In this document: one piece after another, positions 1 through 5,008 of the stretch
How positions within the stretch are numbered: the stretch's first letter is position 1
How the letters are laid out: the number at the start of each line of letters is the position of its first letter
Assembly (NCBI GenBank): GCA_026986055.1
Contig: JALSPH010000022.1
Coordinates: forward strand, 1 to 5,008
DNA length: 5,008 nucleotides
Direction: 5' to 3'
Source of the DNA: Campylobacterales bacterium
GTDB taxonomy: Bacteria; Campylobacterota; Campylobacteria; Campylobacterales; Hydrogenimonadaceae
Position numbers and translations under genes: made by a program
The notes under the pieces: model-generated
The model's input: only the letters and a program-made list of their open reading frames with translations
What the model was told of the DNA's origin: nothing
Databases searched by the model: none

Positions 1-1404
1 CGCACGTGGACCGAACTCCATACGTCCCTGCACCACAGCCACTATTCTCTTTTTGGCTATAGACTCAGCAGCGTTCAAATACCACTCTTCACCTATATAC
101 TCGGCCTCCACCTGCGAATAAAACTTCTCTATAGCGGCTTCTACTTCGCTTCTTTCAAGCCTGTTTCCGAAATAGGGCATATAGTTTTGGTTAACCCAGC
201 TTATATCCTCACCCTCTTCCAGCGCTTTGAGCAGTGCGGCACCGACCGCGACCCCCTCGTCTCCCATGGGTGGAAAGATATATAGCTTTTCGAATTTGGT
301 GCGTTCGTATATATTTAGATTCATGATGATATTTGCCGCAACACCGCCGGAAAGGCAGAGAGTTTCTATATCAGGATACTTTTGCGACACCTTTTCAAGA
401 TATGAAACTACCGTATCTTCCAGGTAGCACTGTATGGTGGCTGCAAAGTTCTCTTTCCCAATCTCTTCACTCTTTTTTCGCAGATACTCTCTGTCGTAAA
501 AAGGCTTTATAGCTTCGACATCGTAATCTATACCTTCCGCTTCGACAATGGTCGCTTCAACAAGAGCATCGTACATAGCTCCATATTTCTCTCCAAAAGC
601 CGCGAGCGCTTCGACTTTGCCTTCGTCGCTGTAGCGCCGAAGCCCCAAAGCGACAGTGAAATTTCCGTAAAGTACGCCTATGGAAGTTAGATCGTGAGAA
701 AGGTCTATATCTATCCCCTCGTGATCTACCTGCCGTATGGGAGACTCTCCTATGAGCTCGTGACCTTTTGCATCGAATATGTAGGCTCTGCTGAAACATC
801 CGTCACCCCATCCATCCATAGTCAAACTTATGCATCTGCTACCGGCAAAAGGAGAAAAATAGTAGGCACCTATGGCGTGGCAAAGATGATGATCGAAAAA
901 CTCCACTTTTTTCGGCCTTATACCATGCTCTTCGAACACCTCTTTTATGTAACTCTCCACCACCTCTCTATCGCTCTCGTTCCTATGCGCTTGCACAAAT
1001 CGCTCTCTGAAATCGGGTTTTATCTTATCGAGGTCATCCAGCGTTTTCAGAGGATTTTTCAAAAAGCTTTTCAGTATGGCCAGATATTTTTCACTTTTTG
1101 TCGGAAAGAGATCTTTTATATACCTCGGTCTGATCAGATCGCAAAAGGCCTTTTTCTGAATAAGTGCAGCCACTCTCTCAGGCCCCAGGTCGGACCTTAC
1201 CTTTTCGTCGAACTTTCCGTACCCCTGGCATACAAACTCCACACCTTCAAAATCGTACCGTTGCAAAATAGGAGCCACATCCTTGCTATCGTGCTTTATA
1301 CGTGTAACACGCTCGGTACTCATCGCAAAAATCTCTCTTTTTTCGGTATCGATACAAAAAAGGGCGCTGTCGTGCCCCATAAAGTTAACCCCCACTATTT
1401 TCAC
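1..1404 (-). CDS. Carbamoyltransferase, NodU/CmcH/TobZ family (3' end cut by window edge)
   Basis: The reading frame is open from a GTG at 1404 to the left edge, giving 468 residues without a stop; the family is usually about 550-620 residues, so roughly the last fifth is missing. The product starts MKIVGVNFMGHDSA, the usual family opening. An ER at residues 31-32 lies in a STERVTRIKHD block. DHHLCHA (171-177) carries the HxxxH metal-site pattern (H172, H176) of the Kae1-like domain. MDGWGD (197-201) is the nucleotide/metal loop, SGGVAAN (352-358) and PPMGDEGVAVGAAL (378-391) are typical core motifs, and GRMEFGPRA (460-468) begins the conserved block of the YrdC-like C-terminal domain. Known relatives transfer carbamoyl from carbamoyl phosphate, via carbamoyl-adenylate, to a sugar hydroxyl in the cytoplasm. 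Here the acceptor is probably a sugar of a surface glycan (inference). It is the second gene of a minus-strand pair, 8 bp after the wbqC-like gene. The family assignment is secure; the substrate is unknown. Confidence 0.93.
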   Translation of the reverse strand, partial: MKIVGVNFMGHDSALFCIDTEKREIFAMSTERVTRIKHDSKDVAPILQRYDFEGVEFVCQGYGKFDEKVRSDLGPERVAALIQKKAFCDLIRPRYIKDLFPTKSEKYLAILKSFLKNPLKTLDDLDKIKPDFRERFVQAHRNESDREVVESYIKEVFEEHGIRPKKVEFFDHHLCHAIGAYYFSPFAGSRCISLTMDGWGDGCFSRAYIFDAKGHELIGESPIRQVDHEGIDIDLSHDLTSIGVLYGNFTVALGLRRYSDEGKVEALAAFGEKYGAMYDALVEATIVEAEGIDYDVEAIKPFYDREYLRKKSEEIGKENFAATIQCYLEDTVVSYLEKVSQKYPDIETLCLSGGVAANIIMNLNIYERTKFEKLYIFPPMGDEGVAVGAALLKALEEGEDISWVNQNYMPYFGNRLERSEVEAAIEKFYSQVEAEYIGEEWYLNAAESIAKKRIVAVVQGRMEFGPRA

Positions 1405-1408
1405 ATTT

Positions 1409-1414
1409 CCCCCT
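1409..1414 (-). promoter_or_regulatory. Ribosome binding site of the carbamoyltransferase, overlapping the upstream stop codon
   Basis: On the minus strand AGGGGG stands 4 nt before the GTG start at 1404. Its first two bases are the last two bases of the TAG stop of the wbqC-like gene. The position supports the GTG start, which also gives the normal MKIVGVN family N-terminus; the next in-frame ATG (1380) would remove eight conserved residues. The overlap suggests that the two genes are translated as a coupled pair. Confidence 0.6.
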
Positions 1415-2108
1415 ATTTCTTGAAACTGAGCATAAACTCTTTCACGTCAGGTCCTACATTGAAGATCAGGTCTATAATGGAAACCTGATGGTTGAAGGGT
1501 GGATGAGCTTGTGGATACTCAGGATAACCGTCGTAGCTCATCCACTCCAGTTCTATACCCTCTTTTGCCATACTCTCCTCAGTCAGATAGTTCTTGGCCG
1601 AAGGTCCGCTCAAAAAAGTCGTACAGCCGACCTTTTTTAGAAGAGGGATATAGCGCTGCTCCTTCTTTCCGGTGAGTTTGAAGGGACGGGAGTCTCCAAA
1701 TCTCGTCTCTATACCGAGTATCTCTCTTGAAATTCTTTTTATCATCGTCTGGTTCATCTCCGAAAGATTTTTCCACTCCACTCCCCGGTAGAACTCTTCG
1801 AAAAAATCTCTATACATCTTGAAAAAAGGGGCCGTTCTGTAGTTTTGGACTATCTTTCCCCAGTGGCTCTTCTGCCAGGAGCTATCTTTTATCTCCACTT
1901 CGCAGATAAGCCTCTCCCTGCTTGAGCCCACCGGAACGGTAAGCCACTCCACACCCTTAGGAGTCTTTATGAGATTTCTGTTTCGCCAATCCTGCTTCGT
2001 ATACTGTACATCGTCGTAGAAATAGAACTCGTCCACACTGTTGATATAGTCGAAGTACCCTTTCCAAGGCAGGTAGTTCGACTGTGTCATTCCTACGATT
2101 TTTCCCAT
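1413..2108 (-). CDS. WbqC-like family protein
   Basis: The product has 231 residues from the ATG at 2108 and matches the WbqC-like family in length and motifs. The N-terminus MGKIVGMTQSNYLPWKGYFD (1-20) corresponds to the family pattern of Q-x-x-Y/F-x-P-x-x-GYF. It is followed by YDDVQYTKQDWRNRN (31-45), the signature DDV-Q-x-x-W-x-NRN block. Near the C-terminus, YPQ (198-200) and SIIDLIFNVGP (210-220) match the family's SIIDLLFN-x-G ending. There is no signal peptide or membrane segment, so it is cytoplasmic. Members occur in O-antigen and other glycan gene clusters, but I know of no firmly established reaction, so none is assigned. A GTG at 2117 would add three residues, but it overlaps the likely ribosome binding site AGAAG (2117-2121), which is spaced 8 nt from the ATG; I therefore prefer 2108. 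It leads the pair with the carbamoyltransferase and diverges from the acyltransferase genes. Confidence 0.88.
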   Translation of the reverse strand: MGKIVGMTQSNYLPWKGYFDYINSVDEFYFYDDVQYTKQDWRNRNLIKTPKGVEWLTVPVGSSRERLICEVEIKDSSWQKSHWGKIVQNYRTAPFFKMYRDFFEEFYRGVEWKNLSEMNQTMIKRISREILGIETRFGDSRPFKLTGKKEQRYIPLLKKVGCTTFLSGPSAKNYLTEESMAKEGIELEWMSYDGYPEYPQAHPPFNHQVSIIDLIFNVGPDVKEFMLSFKK

Positions 2109-2116
2109 GCTCACCA

Positions 2117-2121
2117 CTTCT
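2117..2121 (-). promoter_or_regulatory. Ribosome binding site that decides the start of the wbqC-like gene
   Basis: AGAAG on the minus strand lies 8 nt before the ATG at 2108. Choosing the upstream GTG at 2117 would put this site over the start codon itself, so it argues for the ATG. The family N-terminus also begins next to this methionine. Confidence 0.45.
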
Positions 2122-2137
2122 TTGTAGTTTAAAAAAT

Positions 2138-2166
2138 ATTATCCGGTAAATGAAATTTTCTATAAA
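2138..2166 (-). promoter_or_regulatory. Candidate sigma-70-type promoter for the wbqC-like/carbamoyltransferase pair
   Basis: On the minus strand a -35-like TTTATA (2166-2161) and a -10-like GATAAT (2143-2138, five of six consensus bases) are separated by exactly 17 nt. Transcription would begin near 2131 and give a leader of about 20-25 nt containing the AGAAG ribosome binding site. The region is AT-rich, so chance matches are likely; the spacing and distance to the gene are what make it credible. Confidence 0.38.
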
Positions 2167-2170
2167 TTAT

Positions 2171-2178
2171 GCTACTAT
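2171..2178 (+). promoter_or_regulatory. Candidate extended -10 promoter for the MBOAT/SGNH pair
   Basis: The plus strand reads TG-C-TACTAT across 2170-2178, an extended -10 (TGn followed by TAnnnT) with no clear -35 hexamer at the right distance. Initiation would fall near 2185, giving a leader of about 60 nt before the ATG at 2245. A CATAAT at 2222-2227 is an alternative -10, but it would start transcription only about 10 nt before the gene and leave no ribosome binding site in the transcript. Weak evidence in an AT-rich stretch. Confidence 0.22.
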
Positions 2179-2187
2179 TCTATTAAA

Positions 2188-2217
2188 AGTTGTCTAAATT
2201 ATTAATAAATAACAACT
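2188..2217. repeat. Inverted repeat in the divergent intergenic region, possible operator or leader hairpin
   Basis: Arms AGTTGT (2188-2193) and ACAACT (2212-2217) are perfect reverse complements separated by 18 bp. Inside lies a perfect 10-bp palindrome, TTATTAATAA (2199-2208), whose centre is offset by 1 bp from that of the outer arms. This could be an operator between the two divergent transcription units or a weak hairpin in the acyltransferase leader. In DNA this rich in A and T, a chance origin cannot be excluded. Confidence 0.25.
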
Positions 2218-2227
2218 ATCACATAAT

Positions 2228-2232
2228 GAAGG
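2228..2232 (+). promoter_or_regulatory. Likely ribosome binding site of the MBOAT gene, with long spacing
   Basis: GAAGG lies 12 nt before the ATG at 2245, longer than usual. A nearer AGG at 2241-2243 is too close to the start to serve well. The ATG is nevertheless secure, because the encoded MLFNSFEYIFLFLP is the standard AlgI-family N-terminus. Confidence 0.4.
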
Positions 2233-2244
2233 TTAATTGCAGGT

Positions 2245-3699
2245 ATGCTATTTAATAGCTTTGAATATATCTTTCTTTTTCTACCTGCCGCTCTGCTTCT
2301 TTACTTCTTCTTAAATAGATCGAGACTAACGACTTTGGCCAAAACGACTCTTATTTTGGCCTCTCTTCTCTTCTATTCATGGTGGGAAGCTTCATACCTG
2401 TTCATCATACTAATATCGGTCTTTTTCAATTTCGCTGTAGGGACTCTTCTTTCAAGAGAAAACTTTTCCACCTTTACGAGAAAGAGCCTTCTATTTTTCG
2501 GTATCTGCGCAAATCTCGCGCTTCTTGGGTACTTCAAATATATGGACTTTTTTCTGGAAAACCTCAACACTCTTTTGGGCACCTCCTACCCATATCTAAA
2601 TCTTGCACTTCCTCTGGGCATCTCCTTCTTTACCTTTCAGCAGATAACATATCTGGTAGACAGCTACAAAAAAGAGACCAAAGAGTACAACTTTTTGAAC
2701 TATACGCTTTTTGTCACCTTCTTTCCTCAACTTATTGCAGGTCCCATAGTCCACCATAAAGAGATGTTGCCGCAGTTTGCTTCGAAGCGTAATCTGTTTG
2801 TAAACTACCGCAACATCACGATGGGACTTTTCATATTTTCCATAGGTCTCTTCAAAAAGGTGATGATAGCGGACAGACTTGCCGTCTGGGCCACCAACGG
2901 CTTCGACAAAGCTGAAAGCCTTAACATGCTCGAAGCGTGGGTAACGTCTCTTTCATACACTTTTCAGCTATACTTCGACTTCAGCGGCTATACCGACATG
3001 GCTATAGGTGCGGCCCTGCTTTTCAACATAAAACTGCCTATAAACTTCAACAGCCCGTACAAAGCTCTCAACATACAAGACTTCTGGAGAAGGTGGCACA
3101 TAACTCTGACCCGCTTTTTGAAAGATTACCTCTACATTCCCCTCGGCGGAAACAGACTCGGAGAGTTTCGTACCTATCTGAACATTTTCGTCGTTTTTCT
3201 TCTGGCAGGCATTTGGCACGGCGCCGGCTGGACATTTATTTTTTGGGGTTTGCTGCACGGCCTGGCTCTTGTCGTGCATAGATTATGGAAAAAAGCGGCC
3301 ATTAAGATCCCCACACTCTTGGCATGGTTCATCACCTTCAACTTCATAAACATCGCATGGGTATTTTTCCGAGCACAAAATTTCAACGATGCCCTGAAAG
3401 TTTTAAAAGGTATGTTTACAGGTGAGCTCCTTCTTCCTGCGGCACTTGAGTCGAAGCTATCGTTTTTGAAGAGTTACGGCGTAGAGTTCGGCTCATACCT
3501 GCAAGCCATAGGTGCCGGTAAAACCGCACTTCTATACCTGTTCATCTCCTTCCTGGTGGTTGTTTTGGCAAAAAACTCGACACAGCTTATTTTCGAAACC
3601 AGAGTCGGAACGCTCAAGATGGTTTACGCCTCCATCCTCTTTACCGTCAGCGCTCTCTCTCTTAACAGAGTTTCCGAATTTATCTATTTCAACTTTTAG
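2245..3699 (+). CDS. MBOAT family O-acyltransferase, AlgI-like
   Basis: This 484-residue polytopic inner-membrane protein has the full length and layout of AlgI-type acyltransferases. Hydrophobic segments occur around residues 8-24, 33-48, 50-69, 80-97, 115-135, 150-168, 192-209, 233-262, 312-345, 357-377, 428-443 and 458-473. Family motifs in order are LPLGISFFTFQQITYLVD (122-139), FPQLIAGPIV (160-169), FDFSGYTDMAIG (245-256), LPINFNSPY (264-272), FWRRWHITLTRFLKDYLYIPLG (280-301) and AGIWHGAGWTFIFWGLLHG (321-339). H285 and H325 match the two conserved MBOAT histidines, H325 being in the WHG catalytic motif. Relatives take an acyl group, usually acetyl from acetyl-CoA, on the cytoplasmic side and pass it across the membrane for O-acylation of a glycan. 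The SGNH-fold gene 9 bp downstream is the expected partner for the final transfer. The sequence does not show which glycan is modified; there are no alginate synthesis genes in the window, so the name algI is not applied. Confidence 0.95.
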   Translation: MLFNSFEYIFLFLPAALLLYFFLNRSRLTTLAKTTLILASLLFYSWWEASYLFIILISVFFNFAVGTLLSRENFSTFTRKSLLFFGICANLALLGYFKYMDFFLENLNTLLGTSYPYLNLALPLGISFFTFQQITYLVDSYKKETKEYNFLNYTLFVTFFPQLIAGPIVHHKEMLPQFASKRNLFVNYRNITMGLFIFSIGLFKKVMIADRLAVWATNGFDKAESLNMLEAWVTSLSYTFQLYFDFSGYTDMAIGAALLFNIKLPINFNSPYKALNIQDFWRRWHITLTRFLKDYLYIPLGGNRLGEFRTYLNIFVVFLLAGIWHGAGWTFIFWGLLHGLALVVHRLWKKAAIKIPTLLAWFITFNFINIAWVFFRAQNFNDALKVLKGMFTGELLLPAALESKLSFLKSYGVEFGSYLQAIGAGKTALLYLFISFLVVVLAKNSTQLIFETRVGTLKMVYASILFTVSALSLNRVSEFIYFNF

Positions 3700-3702
3700 A
3701 AG
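3698..3702 (+). promoter_or_regulatory. Ribosome binding site of the SGNH-fold gene, overlapping the MBOAT stop
   Basis: AGAAG begins within the TAG stop of the MBOAT gene and lies 6 nt before the ATG at 3709. This placement supports that start and suggests coupled translation of the two genes from one transcript. Confidence 0.45.
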
Positions 3703-3708
3703 CGGCAA

Positions 3709-4773
3709 ATGAAAGAGAAAAAATATTTAGCTATCTGGTTTGCAACGGTTCTGCTCTCTCTTTCGACAGTAGCAACGTTCAACTACCTAATAGACCCCCT
3801 ATGGTGCTTTTCACACAGCAATGCGTTCAACAACAGGCAGCCGGGTTTCAATGAACGGCAGCAAAAAACGAATCGGGCCTACTTTGCCGGACTTGAAAAT
3901 TACGACACGCTTCTGCTGGGAAGCAGCCGCACAGCCTACATAAACCAGCACGACTTCGAGGGTATGAGAGTCTTCAACTACGCTGCAGACAATATGATGC
4001 CAAAAGAGTATGAAAAGTGGATAGAGATTGCAAAAGAGATAAAGGGTGGAGATTTCGACACAATCATAATAGGCATAGACTTCTTCGGAACGGCGGGAAA
4101 CTACGACGCCTTTTTCGAAAGATACTATAAAGGGCTCAAACCGGAAGATTACTTTCTGAAAACGAAAGAGCCTCTTTACAGATTCAAGTCACTTTTGAGT
4201 ATCGATGTTCTAAAGCAGTCGCTGGAGTCCATTAGACGCATAAAATATCCTACCATAAGCGACTACGACCGTTCAAATGTTAGACACTGCTCCATCCGTG
4301 TAACGGACGAAGAGAGAGAAAAGCATATAAAAGATAATATAGAAGAGTACAGAGGCCCTCTGCTGAAGGCCTACAGGTATAGAGAAGAGTGGAAGAGTAT
4401 AATGAAAAGGTTGAAAGAGAAAAACCCCCATACACGCTTCATCATATTTACGACACCGGTTTCGGAACCATTTTTTAAAACTTTCATCGTAAACGGAGGG
4501 CACCTGGAAGATTACAAGCGGTGGCTTAGAGAGACGGTAGAGGTCTTCGGAAAAATTCACCACTTTATGGACCTAAACAGCGTCACTACAAACCTGGAGA
4601 ACTTCTTCGATGCCCACCACCTCTACGAAGAGTCGACGAGAATGATAGCCAAGCGGCTTTCAGGAGACAACAAAGAGCGAACCGAAAAAGATTTCGGCAA
4701 AATCATTACTCCGGATAATATCGACGAATATCTGAAAAATTTCCCTGCAAAGCATTACGGTCCGCTTCCGTAA
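3709..4773 (+). CDS. Membrane-anchored SGNH-fold protein, probable periplasmic partner of the MBOAT acyltransferase
   Basis: The product has 354 residues. An N-terminal hydrophobic segment (about 8-25) follows the positive MKEKK and has no lipobox, so it looks like a signal anchor with the rest in the periplasm. The next motif, FNYLIDPLWCF (24-34), is of a type I associate with MBOAT-linked SGNH proteins. The chain then shows an SGNH-like order: DTLLLGSSRTAYI (66-78) as block I with S73 the likely nucleophile, FNYAADNMMPKEY (89-101) as a block II-like region, DTIIIGIDFF (117-126) as the next strand, TRFIIFTTPVSEPF (242-255) as a later strand, and FFDAHHLYEESTRMIAKRL (299-317) as block V with D301 and H304 (or H303) completing the triad. 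Such proteins (compare AlgJ/AlgX, DltD) receive or transfer acyl groups from the MBOAT protein to the glycan. The gene lies 9 bp after the MBOAT gene with no room for a promoter, so an operon is likely. No named family is assigned; esterase activity is an alternative. Confidence 0.82.
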   Translation: MKEKKYLAIWFATVLLSLSTVATFNYLIDPLWCFSHSNAFNNRQPGFNERQQKTNRAYFAGLENYDTLLLGSSRTAYINQHDFEGMRVFNYAADNMMPKEYEKWIEIAKEIKGGDFDTIIIGIDFFGTAGNYDAFFERYYKGLKPEDYFLKTKEPLYRFKSLLSIDVLKQSLESIRRIKYPTISDYDRSNVRHCSIRVTDEEREKHIKDNIEEYRGPLLKAYRYREEWKSIMKRLKEKNPHTRFIIFTTPVSEPFFKTFIVNGGHLEDYKRWLRETVEVFGKIHHFMDLNSVTTNLENFFDAHHLYEESTRMIAKRLSGDNKERTEKDFGKIITPDNIDEYLKNFPAKHYGPLP

Positions 4774-4793
4774 AAGAGATCAACTCTCTCTTT
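4773..4793. terminator. Weak convergent hairpin between the SGNH gene and the right-edge gene
   Basis: AAAGAGA (4773-4779) and TCTCTTT (4787-4793) can form a 7-bp stem around a 7-nt loop, exactly where the two genes converge. It overlaps the last base of the plus-strand stop codon and the 3' coding end of the minus-strand gene. The stem is poor in GC and the T-run is only three to four bases on either strand, so it is at most a weak bidirectional terminator. Confidence 0.22.
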
Positions 4794-5008
4794 CAAGGGA
4801 TATCTCGTTTGAAGCACTCTCTTTACTAAGCCGGATCTTCTCCACATCTAAAAACTGTTTACATATAACACGCTTTCCGCGATGGGTTTTTTCGATTTTA
4901 TCTACAACTTTGACTCTAAAATCTATACCGTCTCGAACCAGTTTATGCATACCCTCTTTTACCTTGGCAATATCGACCCTATTGTTCGGGTCCTCTACAA
5001 GAACGGTG
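4780..5008 (-). CDS. Unidentified protein, C-terminal 76 residues (5' part outside window)
   Basis: An open minus-strand frame enters at the right edge (first full codon 5007-5005) and ends at a TGA at 4782-4780. The visible part begins TVLVEDPNNRVDIAKVKEG and ends SNEISLERES. It is hydrophilic and highly charged, with alternating short blocks that suggest strands (DFRVKVVDKIE, GKRVICKQFLDV) after a probable helix (DIAKVKEGMHKLVRDG). No membrane segment or motif that I recognise is present. Codon use resembles the neighbours, the frame is open throughout, and its stop lies 6 bp beyond the end of the convergent SGNH gene, all of which support a real gene. Its function and its link to glycan modification cannot be judged from this fragment. 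Confidence 0.65.
   Translation of the reverse strand, partial: TVLVEDPNNRVDIAKVKEGMHKLVRDGIDFRVKVVDKIEKTHRGKRVICKQFLDVEKIRLSKESASNEISLERES

Noticed and set aside
694..1488. A 264-codon open frame on the plus strand
   Set aside because: It lies antisense to the carbamoyltransferase, whose motifs run in order over the same bases, and it crosses the junction with the wbqC-like gene. Its translation shows no recognisable domain; it is a shadow of the true coding strand.
2109..2117. Alternative GTG start at 2117 for the wbqC-like protein
   Set aside because: It would overlap the AGAAG ribosome binding site and adds only three residues before the conserved family N-terminus.
2226..2252. A tiny frame, ATG to TAA (MKVNCRYAI), just before and overlapping the MBOAT start
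   Set aside because: Considered as a leader peptide, but it has no clear ribosome binding site of its own and no attenuator-like codon run. It uses the bases of the presumed MBOAT ribosome binding site, so chance is the simpler explanation.
2379..3281. Shorter open frames on both strands inside the MBOAT gene
   Set aside because: They overlap the family motifs of the MBOAT protein in other frames, have no ribosome binding sites of note and give compositions untypical of proteins.
4273..4563. A 96-codon minus-strand open frame inside the SGNH-fold gene
   Set aside because: It is antisense to a region encoding ordered SGNH strands and has no independent support.
1..5008. CRISPR arrays, insertion sequences, tRNA or rRNA genes, integration sites, tandem repeats
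   Set aside because: No regularly spaced repeats, transposase motifs, terminal inverted repeats or RNA gene signatures were seen; the window is almost fully occupied by coding sequence.

Overview
The window reads as part of a surface-glycan (O-antigen, capsule or exopolysaccharide) modification locus from a Gram-negative bacterium. Moderate GC, heavy use of ATA, AGA and AAA/GAG codons, AT-rich spacers and tight gene packing suggest a member of the Campylobacterota (Epsilonproteobacteria), perhaps a free-living or vent-type lineage. This placement is an inference from base composition and style, not from a marker gene.

Layout: positions 1-2108 hold two genes on the minus strand, a WbqC-like protein (1413-2108) followed 8 bp later by a NodU/TobZ-type carbamoyltransferase (1-1404, cut by the left edge after 468 residues). 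An AT-rich divergent control region (about 2109-2244) separates them from two plus-strand genes: an AlgI-like MBOAT O-acyltransferase (2245-3699) and, 9 bp later, a membrane-anchored SGNH-fold protein (3709-4773). The plus-strand pair converges, with a 6-bp gap, on the 3' end of a minus-strand gene cut by the right edge (4780-5008), whose product I do not recognise.

How the parts may work together: MBOAT protein plus SGNH partner is a known arrangement for moving acyl (usually acetyl) groups across the inner membrane onto an extracytoplasmic glycan, as in alginate acetylation (AlgI with AlgJ/AlgX) and teichoic acid D-alanylation (DltB with DltD). The divergent pair would add a second kind of decoration, carbamoylation in the cytoplasm, with a WbqC-like protein of uncertain biochemistry. 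The sequence supports the families well. The shared target glycan is inferred from proximity only. No RNA gene, CRISPR array, insertion sequence or integration site was seen, and no gap between genes exceeds about 140 bp.
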